From JBLNBQ01 sp050260095 (GTDB lineage: Bacteria; Bacillota; UBA5301; DYFA01), in assembly GCA_050260095.1 (NCBI GenBank), contig JBLNBQ010000035.1:1-44006 (forward strand): a stretch of DNA of 44,006 nt, read 5' to 3'. The notes below the pieces were generated by a model that did not search any database, had not been told where the DNA came from, and saw only the letters and a program-made list of their open reading frames with translations. Both the position numbers and the translations under genes were made by a program. Positions 1 through 7,243 of the stretch are shown here, one piece after another (positions within the stretch are counted from its first letter, which is position 1; every line of letters starts with the position of its first letter).

Positions 1-9
1 CGCACGCGT

Positions 10-594
10 TCAGTGGGACATCGTCATGCCCGGCATGGCCGGCATCTGGTTCGCCAGGCGGAGCATCGTGCGCCGCACCAGTTCGTGGTCGTCCAGCGCC
101 GCCCGCAACTCGTCGGCTGCCCTCAGCCGCGCCACGGCCGCCTTGTCGGTCGGATGAGCCTTGGCGTCGGGGAATTTGCCGAAGACCAGCGCGTCGAGGA
201 GTTGGCTTTGCTCGTCTTCGAGCACCGCGTCGATCTGGACCTGGGTCTTGTCCATCAGGAGCATCATCTCCTGATCTTTGAGGTCTTTCTCGGCGCCGGT
301 GGCCTTGTCGCTCTCCATCATGAGCTGATCCATCGGCCCGATCAGGGCGTCGAGGTAATCGTGAACCTTCATGGCCTGGTCGTCCGTGAGCGTGAGCCCG
401 GCGAAGGCCGCCTCGAAGAGAGCGGCGATCGCCTTTTCATCGAGCTTGGGCGCGGCCGGCGCTGTTCCCATGGGCATGGACATAGGTGAACCCGCAGGCA
501 TGGACATCCCAGGCATGGAACTCTCGGCGAAGACGGTCGGGGCCCCCAGGACGGTCAGAGCCAGGACTAACAGGGTCACAAGAGCGCGTTTCAT
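10..594 (-). CDS. secreted Met-rich protein, possible metal binding
   Basis: The protein has 194 residues: a basic start and hydrophobic signal peptide (about 1-23, cleavage near VFA-ES), a Met-rich stretch (MPGMSMPAGSPMSMPMG), a helical middle with several Met pairs, and a second Met/His motif at the C-terminus (MPAMPGMTMSH). I chose the ATG at 594 because the upstream in-frame codons are themselves the ribosome site (GGAGGAAAA). It is the last gene of the eight-gene operon led by the ECF sigma factor, 51 bases after the FMN-binding protein gene. Met-rich extracytoplasmic motifs commonly bind copper or silver, and the helical part with LTDDQ is reminiscent of CpxP/LTXXQ-type periplasmic proteins. 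Both points are inference; no family assignment is secure. Confidence 0.8.
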   Translation of the reverse strand: MKRALVTLLVLALTVLGAPTVFAESSMPGMSMPAGSPMSMPMGTAPAAPKLDEKAIAALFEAAFAGLTLTDDQAMKVHDYLDALIGPMDQLMMESDKATGAEKDLKDQEMMLLMDKTQVQIDAVLEDEQSQLLDALVFGKFPDAKAHPTDKAAVARLRAADELRAALDDHELVRRTMLRLANQMPAMPGMTMSH

Positions 595-645
595 CGGTTT
601 TCCTCCTCCAAAGAAGATCATGGGTGACAGCAACGCCTAACGTGA

Positions 646-1242
646 CTATTGCGAGGTCTTCGCCCCCTTCAGCTCGTCCGCCAGCACCGCTCCGAAAAGC
701 CTGCGGGCCTGGCTGACCCCGACGGCCACGCCCTTGGACGAGATGGTGGAATTGGCAATCGAGACGATGTCGCCGCGGCGGACCTTGCCCCCGTTGATGA
801 CCAGGGACAACTTGTCCCCCAACTGGACCCCGGCGAACTGGCGCTGGAAGCTGCCGTTGTTGATGGGATCCACCCACCCCGGGGTCTCTCGGTGGCGGAA
901 GACTATGGCGTTGCGGATCGTGCCCTCGGCGTCGAACCCGGTGAGGACGTGTACCGGTTCCCCCGGGGTGTAGGCCGGAGTGGCCGTCCAAACCACCACC
1001 CCGATCCGCTTCTCGCCCTGGTAAGCGTAGAAGACGCCTTTCACTCCGTCCACCGGCTGGCCGGATTTGGTCTTGAGGGCCTCGACGTTGCCTTCCTGCG
1101 TGAAGCGTTCCGCCTCGGGCAACGCGAGCTTGAGCAGTTTCAGCAGATCGCCTTTGTCGGCGTAGGCTGGGCCGGCGACGAACCAGAAGGCGACCGCCGC
1201 AAGAAGCAGAGGGACCACGAGTGTCGGCGTCCGGAAGCGCAT
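646..1242 (-). CDS. exported FMN-binding domain protein
   Basis: This 198-residue protein has an N-terminal signal or anchor (5-27) followed by one FMN-binding domain of the RnfG/NosR type. Visible landmarks are the HRETPGW segment (117-123), the SFQRQFAG segment (131-138) and the flavinylation region DIVSIANSTISSK (158-170). In this family an ApbE enzyme attaches FMN through a phosphoester bond to the Thr of an S-G-A-T motif. Here the Thr (T166) and the following ISSK are kept but the preceding residues are A-N-S. The gene lies 5 bases after an apbE-like gene and downstream of a polyferredoxin gene, so the likely role is a covalently flavinylated electron carrier outside the membrane. The domain call is firm; the electron partner is unknown. 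Confidence 0.88.
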   Translation of the reverse strand: MRFRTPTLVVPLLLAAVAFWFVAGPAYADKGDLLKLLKLALPEAERFTQEGNVEALKTKSGQPVDGVKGVFYAYQGEKRIGVVVWTATPAYTPGEPVHVLTGFDAEGTIRNAIVFRHRETPGWVDPINNGSFQRQFAGVQLGDKLSLVINGGKVRRGDIVSIANSTISSKGVAVGVSQARRLFGAVLADELKGAKTSQ

Positions 1243-1247
1243 CGTCG

Positions 1248-2267
1248 TTACCTCTTCCCTTCCCGCGTGGCCGGGGCGAAACCGGCCAGATTGCTGCGGA
1301 GTTCTCCGACGCTAGTTAGCACCAGACCTTGCCGTCCCAGCCGCCGGAACCGGGACAGCACCTGGGGGCTTGGAACCACGAAAAGCTTCGAGAGCGCGTC
1401 GGCCTCGAAGGCAGAGCCCGCGGCGACGGTCACCAGCCGGTTGTGTCGGGCCGGCCACCCGGTCGCCGGGTCGAGCAGGTGCGAGTAGCGCACGCCGCCG
1501 GCGATGAAGAAACGGGTGTTGTCGGCGGAGGTGCCCAGGGCCTCCCCATCGCGCAGGCGAAGCCAGCCGAGGACAGCGCCCTCGCGCCGGGGATCGGCGA
1601 TCGCCACCACCCAAGGCCGCCGCCAAGGCCGCCGCCCCACCACCTTGATGCTGCTGCGCCCGGCGTCGACGAGCCCATAGCGCACTCCCGCCTCTCTCAG
1701 CGCGTCGGCCGCCCGATCGACGGCGTACCCCTTGAGCGCCCCGCCGACGTCAAGCTGCATGCCTGCGAGGGGCAGGAACACCTCCCGGCGGGCCGGGTCC
1801 AGCTTGATCTTGTCCGCCCCGACCAGCGGGAGCAGGCTTTGGATGCTCCGGGAGGCCGGCACCGCCGGATGATCCCCACCAAAGCCCCAGAGCGCCACCA
1901 GCGGACCGACCGTCGGATCGAAGGCGCCCCCGCTCAACCGGGAGAACCGCACAAGGTCGGAAACGAAGCGGAAGGTCTCGTCGCTCACCCTCACCGGGCG
2001 CCGTCCCGCCCCCGCGTTGATCCTGGCGATCTCTGAGCCAGGTTCGAAGCTGGAGAGCAGACGCTCCACCCGGGCGATTTCGGCGAAGGCTCTCGTCACC
2101 CCGGCCTCCGCCCGGGAGCCGCCCGCAGTGATGGTCACCAGAGTGTCAAGGGCGAACTGGGTGCGGGAAACCTCCGGCGGGGCGAGGACGGTCCACCACC
2201 AGGCGCCCAGTCCAGCCGCGATACCCGTTACCAGAGCCGCCATGACTGCCCGTCGCCGGCGGTTCAT
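1248..2267 (-). CDS. apbE: FAD:protein FMN transferase (ApbE family)
   Basis: ApbE enzymes split FAD and transfer FMN to a Thr of target proteins outside the cytoplasm. This 339-residue copy has an N-terminal membrane anchor or signal (7-27), then GGAFDPTVGPL, DVGGALKGYAVDR, ALGTSADNTRF and YSHLLDPATGWPA, all recognisable ApbE blocks, and normal family length. The usual L-G-G-N block reads VDAGRSSIKVVG, as in some divergent members. Its ATG overlaps the stop codon of the polyferredoxin gene (ATGA), and the FMN-binding protein gene follows 5 bases later, so its substrate is almost certainly that neighbour. A longer open frame continues upstream but only in an out-of-register reading of the polyferredoxin gene. 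Confidence 0.93.
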   Translation of the reverse strand: MNRRRRAVMAALVTGIAAGLGAWWWTVLAPPEVSRTQFALDTLVTITAGGSRAEAGVTRAFAEIARVERLLSSFEPGSEIARINAGAGRRPVRVSDETFRFVSDLVRFSRLSGGAFDPTVGPLVALWGFGGDHPAVPASRSIQSLLPLVGADKIKLDPARREVFLPLAGMQLDVGGALKGYAVDRAADALREAGVRYGLVDAGRSSIKVVGRRPWRRPWVVAIADPRREGAVLGWLRLRDGEALGTSADNTRFFIAGGVRYSHLLDPATGWPARHNRLVTVAAGSAFEADALSKLFVVPSPQVLSRFRRLGRQGLVLTSVGELRSNLAGFAPATREGKR

Positions 2268-3523
2268 AGTTCCTCGCGCACCGTTGTGTCGGCTGCGTCC
2301 TGCCCCTGCGCATCCCGGCGCCGTTCGCCGGCTGACGTCACGGTGATGGCCGCCTGCCGCACGGGACAGACCTTCTCGCAGGTCCCGCAACCGTCGCAGG
2401 CCGCCGCGTCCACCACCGGCCGGCCCTGCGCATCCCGACTGATGATCTTCTTGGGACACCGGTCCACGCAGACCCGGCACGGGCGCGTGCCATTCCAGGC
2501 CCAACAGGCGGACGTATCCACCGCAGCCGTGCCCAGCTTCATCAGGGCGACCGGAATGGGCCGCAGCGCACCGGTCGGGCAAACCTTCCCGCACAGCATG
2601 CACCGTTTGCACTCCCCCACCCGCGGAACCAAGTGGGGCGTCCACAGGCCCCCGAGCCCGGCCTCGGTCAAGGCCGGCAAGAGACCCCTGGTAGGGCAGA
2701 CCTTGATGCATTCGCCGCAGCGCACGCACGCGGCCGTGAACCGGCGCTCCGAGAGGGCGCCGGGAGGTCGCAGGAACCGCTCGCCCCCCCGAGGTCTCAC
2801 GGCAGGGACGGCCGGCGCCCCGCCGCTCACGACGAGACCGCCCGCCAAAAGGCCGAGGAACTCGCGCCGGGAATACCGGGGACCGTCGCCCTTCGCGCTC
2901 GCGCGACTCTCCGGCAGCAAAGGGAATTCGACCCCTCTCCCTTGCCCTCGCCAAAGCCGCACGGGGCGATGGACGATCCCCAGAAGGCCCCCGAGCGGGC
3001 AGAGGAACCGGCACCAGAAGCGAGGCGCCACTAGGCCCAGCGCGAGCACCACCAGGAGCGTCTCGGGCAGGCGGCCGGCCCGCACGAAGGTCAAGGCACG
3101 GTGGGCGAAGACCAGCGGATCGAGCAAGCCGGTGACCGCGCCCCACCCGGCGGCCGCGGAGACAATCACCAGCGCGAGAACAACGAGGTTCAAAGCGGGC
3201 AACTTATTAAGCCGCCGGTAGCCGCGGTACCCCGCCTTCCTCAGGAGCGTGGTCTGCAGGTCCAGCAGGGCGCCCACCGGGCAACCCCAGGCGCAGAAGA
3301 CCCTGCCCCACGCGACCGAAATCAGCAGCAAACCGGCCGCCGGCCAGAAGAGGGCGCCCGGAGAGCCAACCGCGACCCAGTTGGCGAGCGCCAACAAGGG
3401 GTCGAGGCGCAGCCAAGCGTTTGCGGGAACGGGGAATTTGAGCGGACTGGCTGTGAGCAGCCAAAGAATCACCAGCACCGCAGCGGCCGCGGTCTGCACC
3501 AGATTCCGCCGGTTGAAAGTCAC
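2264..3523 (-). CDS. NapH-NapG-like membrane polyferredoxin fusion
   Basis: This 419-residue protein begins at GTG behind GGGGGAG. Residues 1-190 form a NapH/NosR-like membrane domain with several helices and two CxxxCP motifs (C77-C81, C171-C175). Residues about 215-240 read SRREFLGLLAGGL, a Tat-like twin-arginine segment in the middle of the chain. Residues 250-419 resemble NapG/MauM ferredoxins: RPPGAL, then Cys clusters at 266/269/272/276, 305/308/311/315, 340/349/352/356 and 376/379/382/386, enough for four [4Fe-4S] clusters. The known relatives pass electrons from quinol or cytosolic donors across the membrane. Coupled to apbE (ATGA overlap) and an FMN-binding protein, it looks like a NosR split into two genes. 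No NosZ or Nap reductase lies nearby, so the terminal acceptor is unknown. Confidence 0.88.
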   Translation of the reverse strand: MTFNRRNLVQTAAAAVLVILWLLTASPLKFPVPANAWLRLDPLLALANWVAVGSPGALFWPAAGLLLISVAWGRVFCAWGCPVGALLDLQTTLLRKAGYRGYRRLNKLPALNLVVLALVIVSAAAGWGAVTGLLDPLVFAHRALTFVRAGRLPETLLVVLALGLVAPRFWCRFLCPLGGLLGIVHRPVRLWRGQGRGVEFPLLPESRASAKGDGPRYSRREFLGLLAGGLVVSGGAPAVPAVRPRGGERFLRPPGALSERRFTAACVRCGECIKVCPTRGLLPALTEAGLGGLWTPHLVPRVGECKRCMLCGKVCPTGALRPIPVALMKLGTAAVDTSACWAWNGTRPCRVCVDRCPKKIISRDAQGRPVVDAAACDGCGTCEKVCPVRQAAITVTSAGERRRDAQGQDAADTTVREEL

Positions 3524-3541
3524 AAGGCTCCCCCTGTCGCG

Positions 3542-4174
3542 TCAGAGTGAGAGACGAGTCTCGGCCGGAGGGCTCCCCGCCCCGTTTGGCGCGGCGGGCG
3601 CTTCGCCACCGGTTTGGGCTTTGAGCGCCGCGAGCACCTGGGCCAGTTGCTGCTTGAGCGCTTCCACCTCCGCGGTGAGGCGCTTCACCGAGCCGCCGGT
3701 CTCCGGGGTGGCTTTGGCGGCCGACTTCACCCCCAACGGGTTGGCGAGATCCACCACGAGGTTGGGCGCCGCCGCCGGGTCGGGCGCCGGAATCCCGCCC
3801 ATCATCTCCTTCATGTGCGGCTGCATCAGGTTCATGATCCGCATCATGAGGTCGTAGAGAGTCGGCTGGCGGGCGTCCTTGTCCAAGCCGACGCCAAGCT
3901 CGGTGCTGTCAGTCACCGCGACCTCGCCAGCCGTCCCGGCCGTGGCAGGTGCCGGTATCCCCCCGTCATCGATCGAAAGGGCGACCTGGTTCGATGGCCC
4001 TGCCGCGGGTGCGGGCGCCGGCACAGCGGGCGCCGGGGAGACGGTCATCTCAGGCGGGCTGGGGGTGCCCCCGCCAGCCTGATGGTGAGCCGGGTTGGCC
4101 AAGGCCGCCGAGCCGGCCACCCCCAGCAACGCCGCACAGAGCATGCCGGCGAACGCGCGTTTGGCTCTTCTCAT
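3542..4174 (-). CDS. secreted protein of unknown function
   Basis: I do not recognise this 210-residue protein. It has a signal peptide (about 1-26, cut after ALA), a His-containing start of the mature chain (NPAHHQAGG), a long Pro/Ala-rich linker (35-60), a Met-rich helix (LYDLMMRIMNLMQPHMKEMM, about 105-124) and a C-terminal short coiled coil (VKRLTAEVEALKQQLAQVLAALKAQ region). It sits between the RseB-like gene (15 bases upstream) and the polyferredoxin gene (18 bases downstream), so it belongs to the operon. The Met/His content matches the other secreted protein of the operon and hints at metal handling; that is inference. Confidence 0.8.
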   Translation of the reverse strand: MRRAKRAFAGMLCAALLGVAGSAALANPAHHQAGGGTPSPPEMTVSPAPAVPAPAPAAGPSNQVALSIDDGGIPAPATAGTAGEVAVTDSTELGVGLDKDARQPTLYDLMMRIMNLMQPHMKEMMGGIPAPDPAAAPNLVVDLANPLGVKSAAKATPETGGSVKRLTAEVEALKQQLAQVLAALKAQTGGEAPAAPNGAGSPPAETRLSL

Positions 4175-4189
4175 GCTTAAGGCCCCCTC

Positions 4190-5083
4190 TCAGAGCGATT
4201 CGAGCATCCGCTGGAGTTCCACGGGCGGAACGTCACCGACCAGGTAGTGGGCCAGCCCGCCGCGCGAGAGGGAATACCCGTGCTCCGATTGACGGGAGAG
4301 GGCGCCCCCCAACCGGGCCCACCAGGGGACCGCCCGTTCGAAGAGCGAGATGATCGTGAGGCCATCGGTGAAGACCAGGTGAGCGACGCCCGGGTGAGCA
4401 GGCGAAAGCCGCACTCCGTACAGGCTGAAACCCGGCGGGAGGTACTTGGGTTGCGCCGGGCGGAAGCCCAAGACCTCGGCGGCCTCCCCCAAGCTCACAT
4501 AGCGATCGGCTTGGCCGGAGGCGGCCCTCGGGGATTCCACCGTGAAGAGTCGGGTATCGGGGTTGAAGTCGATCTGCGTGACCTCTTGTCGCTGAACCAG
4601 CGCATCGGCGTGGTCCCAGTCCTCCACTCTGAGGGTCACGAGGGTATCCCGGTCGAGCAGTACCGTCCTCCGGATGGCTCCGCTCCACTTGGGCAGGAGT
4701 TCCAGGCGATACGTGGGGCGCCCCAGTGCCGTCTCACCATCGCGCAACTTGACGGTGTAGTTCTTCCGGAGCAGTTCCGGCGAGGACAAGGCCTCTTCGT
4801 CCCGGCGGAAGATCTGACCGGCTGGGCGGCCCATCATTCCGTGTTCCCCCATCATCGGCCAGGCTTCCGGAGAGCGGACGAAGACCCCCGCCCCCGTGCT
4901 CAGCTCCTCAAGATGCGCCGTGCCGGTCGGCATGTCGACCCGCAGGGTGGCAAAGTAGGGCGTCACCGGGTGCAGGCTGGAGATGTACAGCACCAGGGGG
5001 TCCGGGGTTGCAGCCGCGACGCCGGCAGCCAGAACCGCCGCCAGCGTGAGCCCGAGGAGGAACGCCATCCGAATTCTGCTCAT
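4190..5083 (-). CDS. MucB/RseB-like sigma-factor regulatory protein
   Basis: The protein has 297 residues and an N-terminal signal or anchor (MAFLLGLTLAAVLAAGVAAA). The middle part (about 30-190) has the pattern of a MucB/RseB N-terminal domain: short beta-strands with YTVKLRDGETALGRPTYRLELLPK and LFTVESPR. The C-terminal part resembles the second RseB domain (YLPPGFSLYGVRLSP, then FTDGLTIISLFER). In the classic system RseB sits outside the membrane, binds the anti-sigma factor and tunes its release. The ATG overlaps the anti-sigma stop (ATGA), which supports the same role here. A longer reading upstream would run out of register through the anti-sigma gene and is rejected. Remote homology; moderate certainty on function. 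Confidence 0.75.
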   Translation of the reverse strand: MSRIRMAFLLGLTLAAVLAAGVAAATPDPLVLYISSLHPVTPYFATLRVDMPTGTAHLEELSTGAGVFVRSPEAWPMMGEHGMMGRPAGQIFRRDEEALSSPELLRKNYTVKLRDGETALGRPTYRLELLPKWSGAIRRTVLLDRDTLVTLRVEDWDHADALVQRQEVTQIDFNPDTRLFTVESPRAASGQADRYVSLGEAAEVLGFRPAQPKYLPPGFSLYGVRLSPAHPGVAHLVFTDGLTIISLFERAVPWWARLGGALSRQSEHGYSLSRGGLAHYLVGDVPPVELQRMLESL

Positions 5084-5514
5084 TCCGGAGTCACCAGGTT
5101 CACCGTTCTCACCGCCAGGGCCTGAGGCGCGGCGACGAACGAGTAGTGTTCCGCGTAGAGAGTCTGGTTCTGACGGTCGAGGCTGTGCCAGAAATGGGCG
5201 TTTTCGGCGTAGAGCGCGACGCCCAACATCAGGGCCAGCGCAGCCGCCGCCGACGCAACTTTCCACCACCGGGCCGGAGCCGGCCGTCCGGCTCCGGGCA
5301 ACCGGACCTTCCGTGACACCTCGGCCAGGAGCGCCTCGGGAACCCAGTCGGGTACCGGTGCAGCCCCCACCACCGCGTCGATGGCCCGGTAAAGGCCCAA
5401 CTCCCGGCGGCAACTCGGGCAGGTCGCCAAGTGGTCCTCGGCGGCGGCCCTCGCCTTTCCGGCCAGTTCACCGCTGAGGTAGCGGCGAATCGTCTCGTCA
5501 CTCAAGTGCGCCAC
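5080..5514 (-). CDS. zinc-binding anti-sigma factor with one membrane helix
   Basis: The 144-residue protein starts LSDETIRRYLSGEL and holds the ZAS signature H-x3-C-x2-C (H28, C32, C35), then a linker and a single transmembrane segment (about 85-103) with a short outside tail. Such proteins hold an ECF sigma factor at the membrane until a signal releases it. Two GTG starts are possible. I prefer the one at 5514, because GAGAGAGG lies 8 bases before it, whereas the GTG at 5523 is only 2-3 bases from that site. The gene overlaps the end of the sigma gene and is followed by an RseB-like gene in an ATGA overlap, so the three are translationally linked. Confidence 0.88.
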   Translation of the reverse strand: MAHLSDETIRRYLSGELAGKARAAAEDHLATCPSCRRELGLYRAIDAVVGAAPVPDWVPEALLAEVSRKVRLPGAGRPAPARWWKVASAAAALALMLGVALYAENAHFWHSLDRQNQTLYAEHYSFVAAPQALAVRTVNLVTPE

Positions 5515-6088
5515 GGCGCTCACCTCTCTCCAGCGAATCCCGGAGGATTCGTCTGGCCATGTTGATCCGCGACTTGACCGTTCCCTCCGGCACACCCAGC
5601 GTCCTGGCTATGTCCCGGTAAGGCATCTCCTCGTGCACCGACAGCCAGAGGGGCACCCGGTAATGCTCGGGCAGGGCGGCGAAGGCGGCGGCCACGCGCT
5701 TCCGGTCATGGTCGCCGAGCACGACGCGCTCGGGGTTGAGCGATTCATCCGGCACCTCGGTGGCCTCCCGGTCGTCGCCGCCTTGGAAGGAGTCGAGCAC
5801 CTCTCGCCGGTAGCTGCGTTTTCTGCGCTCCGCCCAGCAGATCCGGATGAGAATGCCGCGTAGCCAGGAGAGGGGCGACCCTTCGCCGCGGTAGGACCGG
5901 CGATTCCGCCAAGCCACCAGCAGGGCCTCCTGTGTCGCGTCCCAGGCCCCCTCCCGCGACTGAAGCATCTGCCAGGCGGCCGCGTAGAGCCGGCGAACGC
6001 TGCGCCGGCAGGCCTCGTCAAAGGCCTCGACGTCGCCCTCCCGCCACCGCTCGGCGAGCTGCTCGTCGGACAGGGCAGTCCACTCCAC
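5498..6088 (-). CDS. ECF-type RNA polymerase sigma factor
   Basis: This 196-residue protein has region 2 (about 20-90: AFDEACRRSVRRLYAAAWQMLQ, then WDATQEALLVAWRNRRSYRG and SWLRGILIRICW) and region 4 (about 125-185: FAALPEHYRVPLWLSV, PYRDIARTLGVPEGTVKSRI). It lacks regions 1.1 and 3, which is typical of extracytoplasmic-function sigma factors. The start is GTG with AGGAGG 6 bases upstream. It is the first gene of the operon and is followed by its anti-sigma factor. It probably activates its own promoter and thereby the electron-transfer genes downstream; that is inference from gene order. Confidence 0.95.
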   Translation of the reverse strand: MEWTALSDEQLAERWREGDVEAFDEACRRSVRRLYAAAWQMLQSREGAWDATQEALLVAWRNRRSYRGEGSPLSWLRGILIRICWAERRKRSYRREVLDSFQGGDDREATEVPDESLNPERVVLGDHDRKRVAAAFAALPEHYRVPLWLSVHEEMPYRDIARTLGVPEGTVKSRINMARRILRDSLERGERRGALE

Positions 6089-6104
6089 TACGTCCTCCTG
6101 TTGG

Positions 6105-6123
6105 CCGGTCCGCTGAGGACCGG
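6105..6123. other. hairpin in the leader of the sigma operon
   Basis: CCGGTCC (6105-6111) and GGACCGG (6117-6123) form a perfect 7-bp stem with a 5-base loop. It lies between the candidate promoter and the ribosome site of the sigma gene. It may be an RNA stability or attenuation element, or chance in G+C-rich DNA. Confidence 0.35.
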
Positions 6124-6131
6124 GTCTATTG

Positions 6132-6160
6132 GATAAGTGTGCGCAGCGGCGCAGAAGTTC
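6132..6160 (-). promoter_or_regulatory. possible ECF-type promoter of the sigma operon
   Basis: On the minus strand GAACTT (6155-6160) resembles the AAC-containing -35 box of many ECF promoters. It is followed 17 bases later by CTTATC (6132-6137), leaving about 44 bases to the GTG of the sigma gene. ECF operons are often autoregulated. The match is short and no second copy was found in the window, so this is only a candidate. Confidence 0.3.
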
Positions 6161-6200
6161 GAAGGGTTTGAAAGGAATTCTGCAACTTCCCAGAGGCGGG

Positions 6201-6425
6201 TCAGCAACCAGGGGTGAGGCAGACGGTCTGCGCCTTACCCTTGGCTTTGGCCTGGTAGACGGCCTGGTCGGCCAGGGCGATCGACTGGCGCAACGTGCGC
6301 TCGGAGGCTCCCGGAGCGATCCCGATCGAGACGGTGACCGGCACCCCGGCCGCCTGGAGGTTGTGACGCAGGCGCTCGGCGACGGCGTTGGCTTCCGCCG
6401 GGGACCACTCCGTAGCCCGATACGG
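6201..6425 (-). pseudogene. C-terminal fragment of a GGDEF diguanylate cyclase
   Basis: The reading VTVSIGIAPGASERTLRQSI followed by ALADQAVYQAKAKGKAQTV is the last third of a GGDEF domain, the part after the catalytic GG(D/E)EF loop. The catalytic loop and everything before it are missing. Upstream (6426-6590) the frames hold only a short hydrophobic stretch in another register (HGIASILLAAGLIAVSGYG), so no full gene can be built. It is a decayed remnant and would not make cyclic di-GMP. The rest of the 6426-6593 gap holds nothing else I can support. Confidence 0.7.
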
Positions 6426-6593
6426 CGATGAGGCCCGCCGCCAGGAGGATCGAGGCGATGCCATGAACGTCAACCACTGGCGAATCACCCCCTTGCTGCC
6501 AGCAATGTTGTGAACGGCCGGGCCGGGGCGGCGGTTCCCGGGCCGCTGGGTGGGCAATACTATCCACAGTCCGTCTGGAGGTGTGGTTCTCCC

Positions 6594-6830
6594 ATGATGT
6601 GGGGCTATTGGAACGGAGGACCGGGAATCGGTTGGAGCATGATGGCCGGCATGGCGCTCTTCTGGGTGGCGGTCATCGCCGGAATCGTGCTGCTGGTGCG
6701 AGCCTCAACCCACCGTCACATGGCGGAAGCGGGCGGCGGGGATCCGGCGCTCGAAATCCTGCGCCGGCGCTACGCCAGCGGCGAACTCACCCGCGAGGAG
6801 TATGAGCGGATGCGGAAGGACCTGAGTTAA
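6594..6830 (+). CDS. small membrane protein with SHOCT domain
   Basis: The 78-residue protein has a Met/Trp/Gly-rich start (MMWGYWNGGPGIGWSMM), one transmembrane helix (about 18-40) and a C-terminal SHOCT motif (LEILRRRYASGELTREEYERMRKDL). SHOCT segments are short oligomerisation-type tails. Small MMW...SHOCT proteins often sit beside copper or YHS genes in Firmicutes. The ATG at 6594 has GGAGGTG 10 bases upstream; a longer open reading upstream has no ribosome site. It converges on csoR. Confidence 0.85.
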   Translation: MMWGYWNGGPGIGWSMMAGMALFWVAVIAGIVLLVRASTHRHMAEAGGGDPALEILRRRYASGELTREEYERMRKDLS

Positions 6831-6885
6831 CCAAAGGCCTTCCCTCGTGAATCTCGCCGGGATAGCCGCCCGGCGGTTCGCGTGG

Positions 6886-6921
6886 CGCTTCACCAAGCAG
6901 GTCGCCCTACTTGGTGAAGCG
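6886..6921. terminator. 12-bp perfect hairpin between SHOCT gene and csoR
   Basis: CGCTTCACCAAG (6886-6897) and CTTGGTGAAGCG (6910-6921) are exact inverted repeats with a 12-base loop. The right arm covers the last codons of csoR and the loop holds its stop codon. Lying between two convergent genes, it probably ends transcription from one or both sides, although no T-run follows. Confidence 0.5.
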
Positions 6922-7221
6922 TTTGATCACGCTGATCAGTTCGTTGATGGATTCTTCGGCCCGCTCCGCCCGGATGGCCGAAGAGACGCAGGTCCGCATG
7001 TGCCGGTCGAGGATGGACAGGCCGACCGCCTTGAGCGCGGCCCGCACGGCGCTGATCTGCACCAGGACGTCCACGCAGTAGGCGTCGTTCTCGACCAGGC
7101 GCTGGACCCCCCTCACCTGGCCCTCGATTCTTGCCAAGCGCCGCAGCAGTTCTTCTTTAGTCACCGTCCGGTGCGGTTCCGCCTGTTCCAACTCCTCGGG
7201 TTTTTTCACCTCGATCTCCAT
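6907..7221 (-). CDS. csoR: copper-sensing repressor CsoR
   Basis: CsoR proteins bind operator DNA without copper and release it when Cu(I) binds. This 104-residue, all-helical protein shows RRLARIEGQVRGVQRLVE and the Cu(I) ligand set C49 (AYCVDVL), H74 and C78 (DRHMRTC), which separates CsoR from nickel or formaldehyde sensors. I chose the ATG at 7221 because GAGGAGG lies 6 bases upstream; TTG and GTG codons just before it are too close to that site. It is the last gene of the copA-YHS-DUF2933-csoR operon, whose promoter carries two matching operators, so it likely represses its own transcription. Confidence 0.95.
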   Translation of the reverse strand: MEIEVKKPEELEQAEPHRTVTKEELLRRLARIEGQVRGVQRLVENDAYCVDVLVQISAVRAALKAVGLSILDRHMRTCVSSAIRAERAEESINELISVIKRFTK

Positions 7222-7243
7222 CACCAACCTCCTCCCGCCGCCC

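Noticed and set aside
1248..3146. A single 632-residue protein covering apbE and more
   Set aside because: The first half reads the polyferredoxin gene out of register; ApbE homology begins at the ATG at 2267, which overlaps the polyferredoxin stop.
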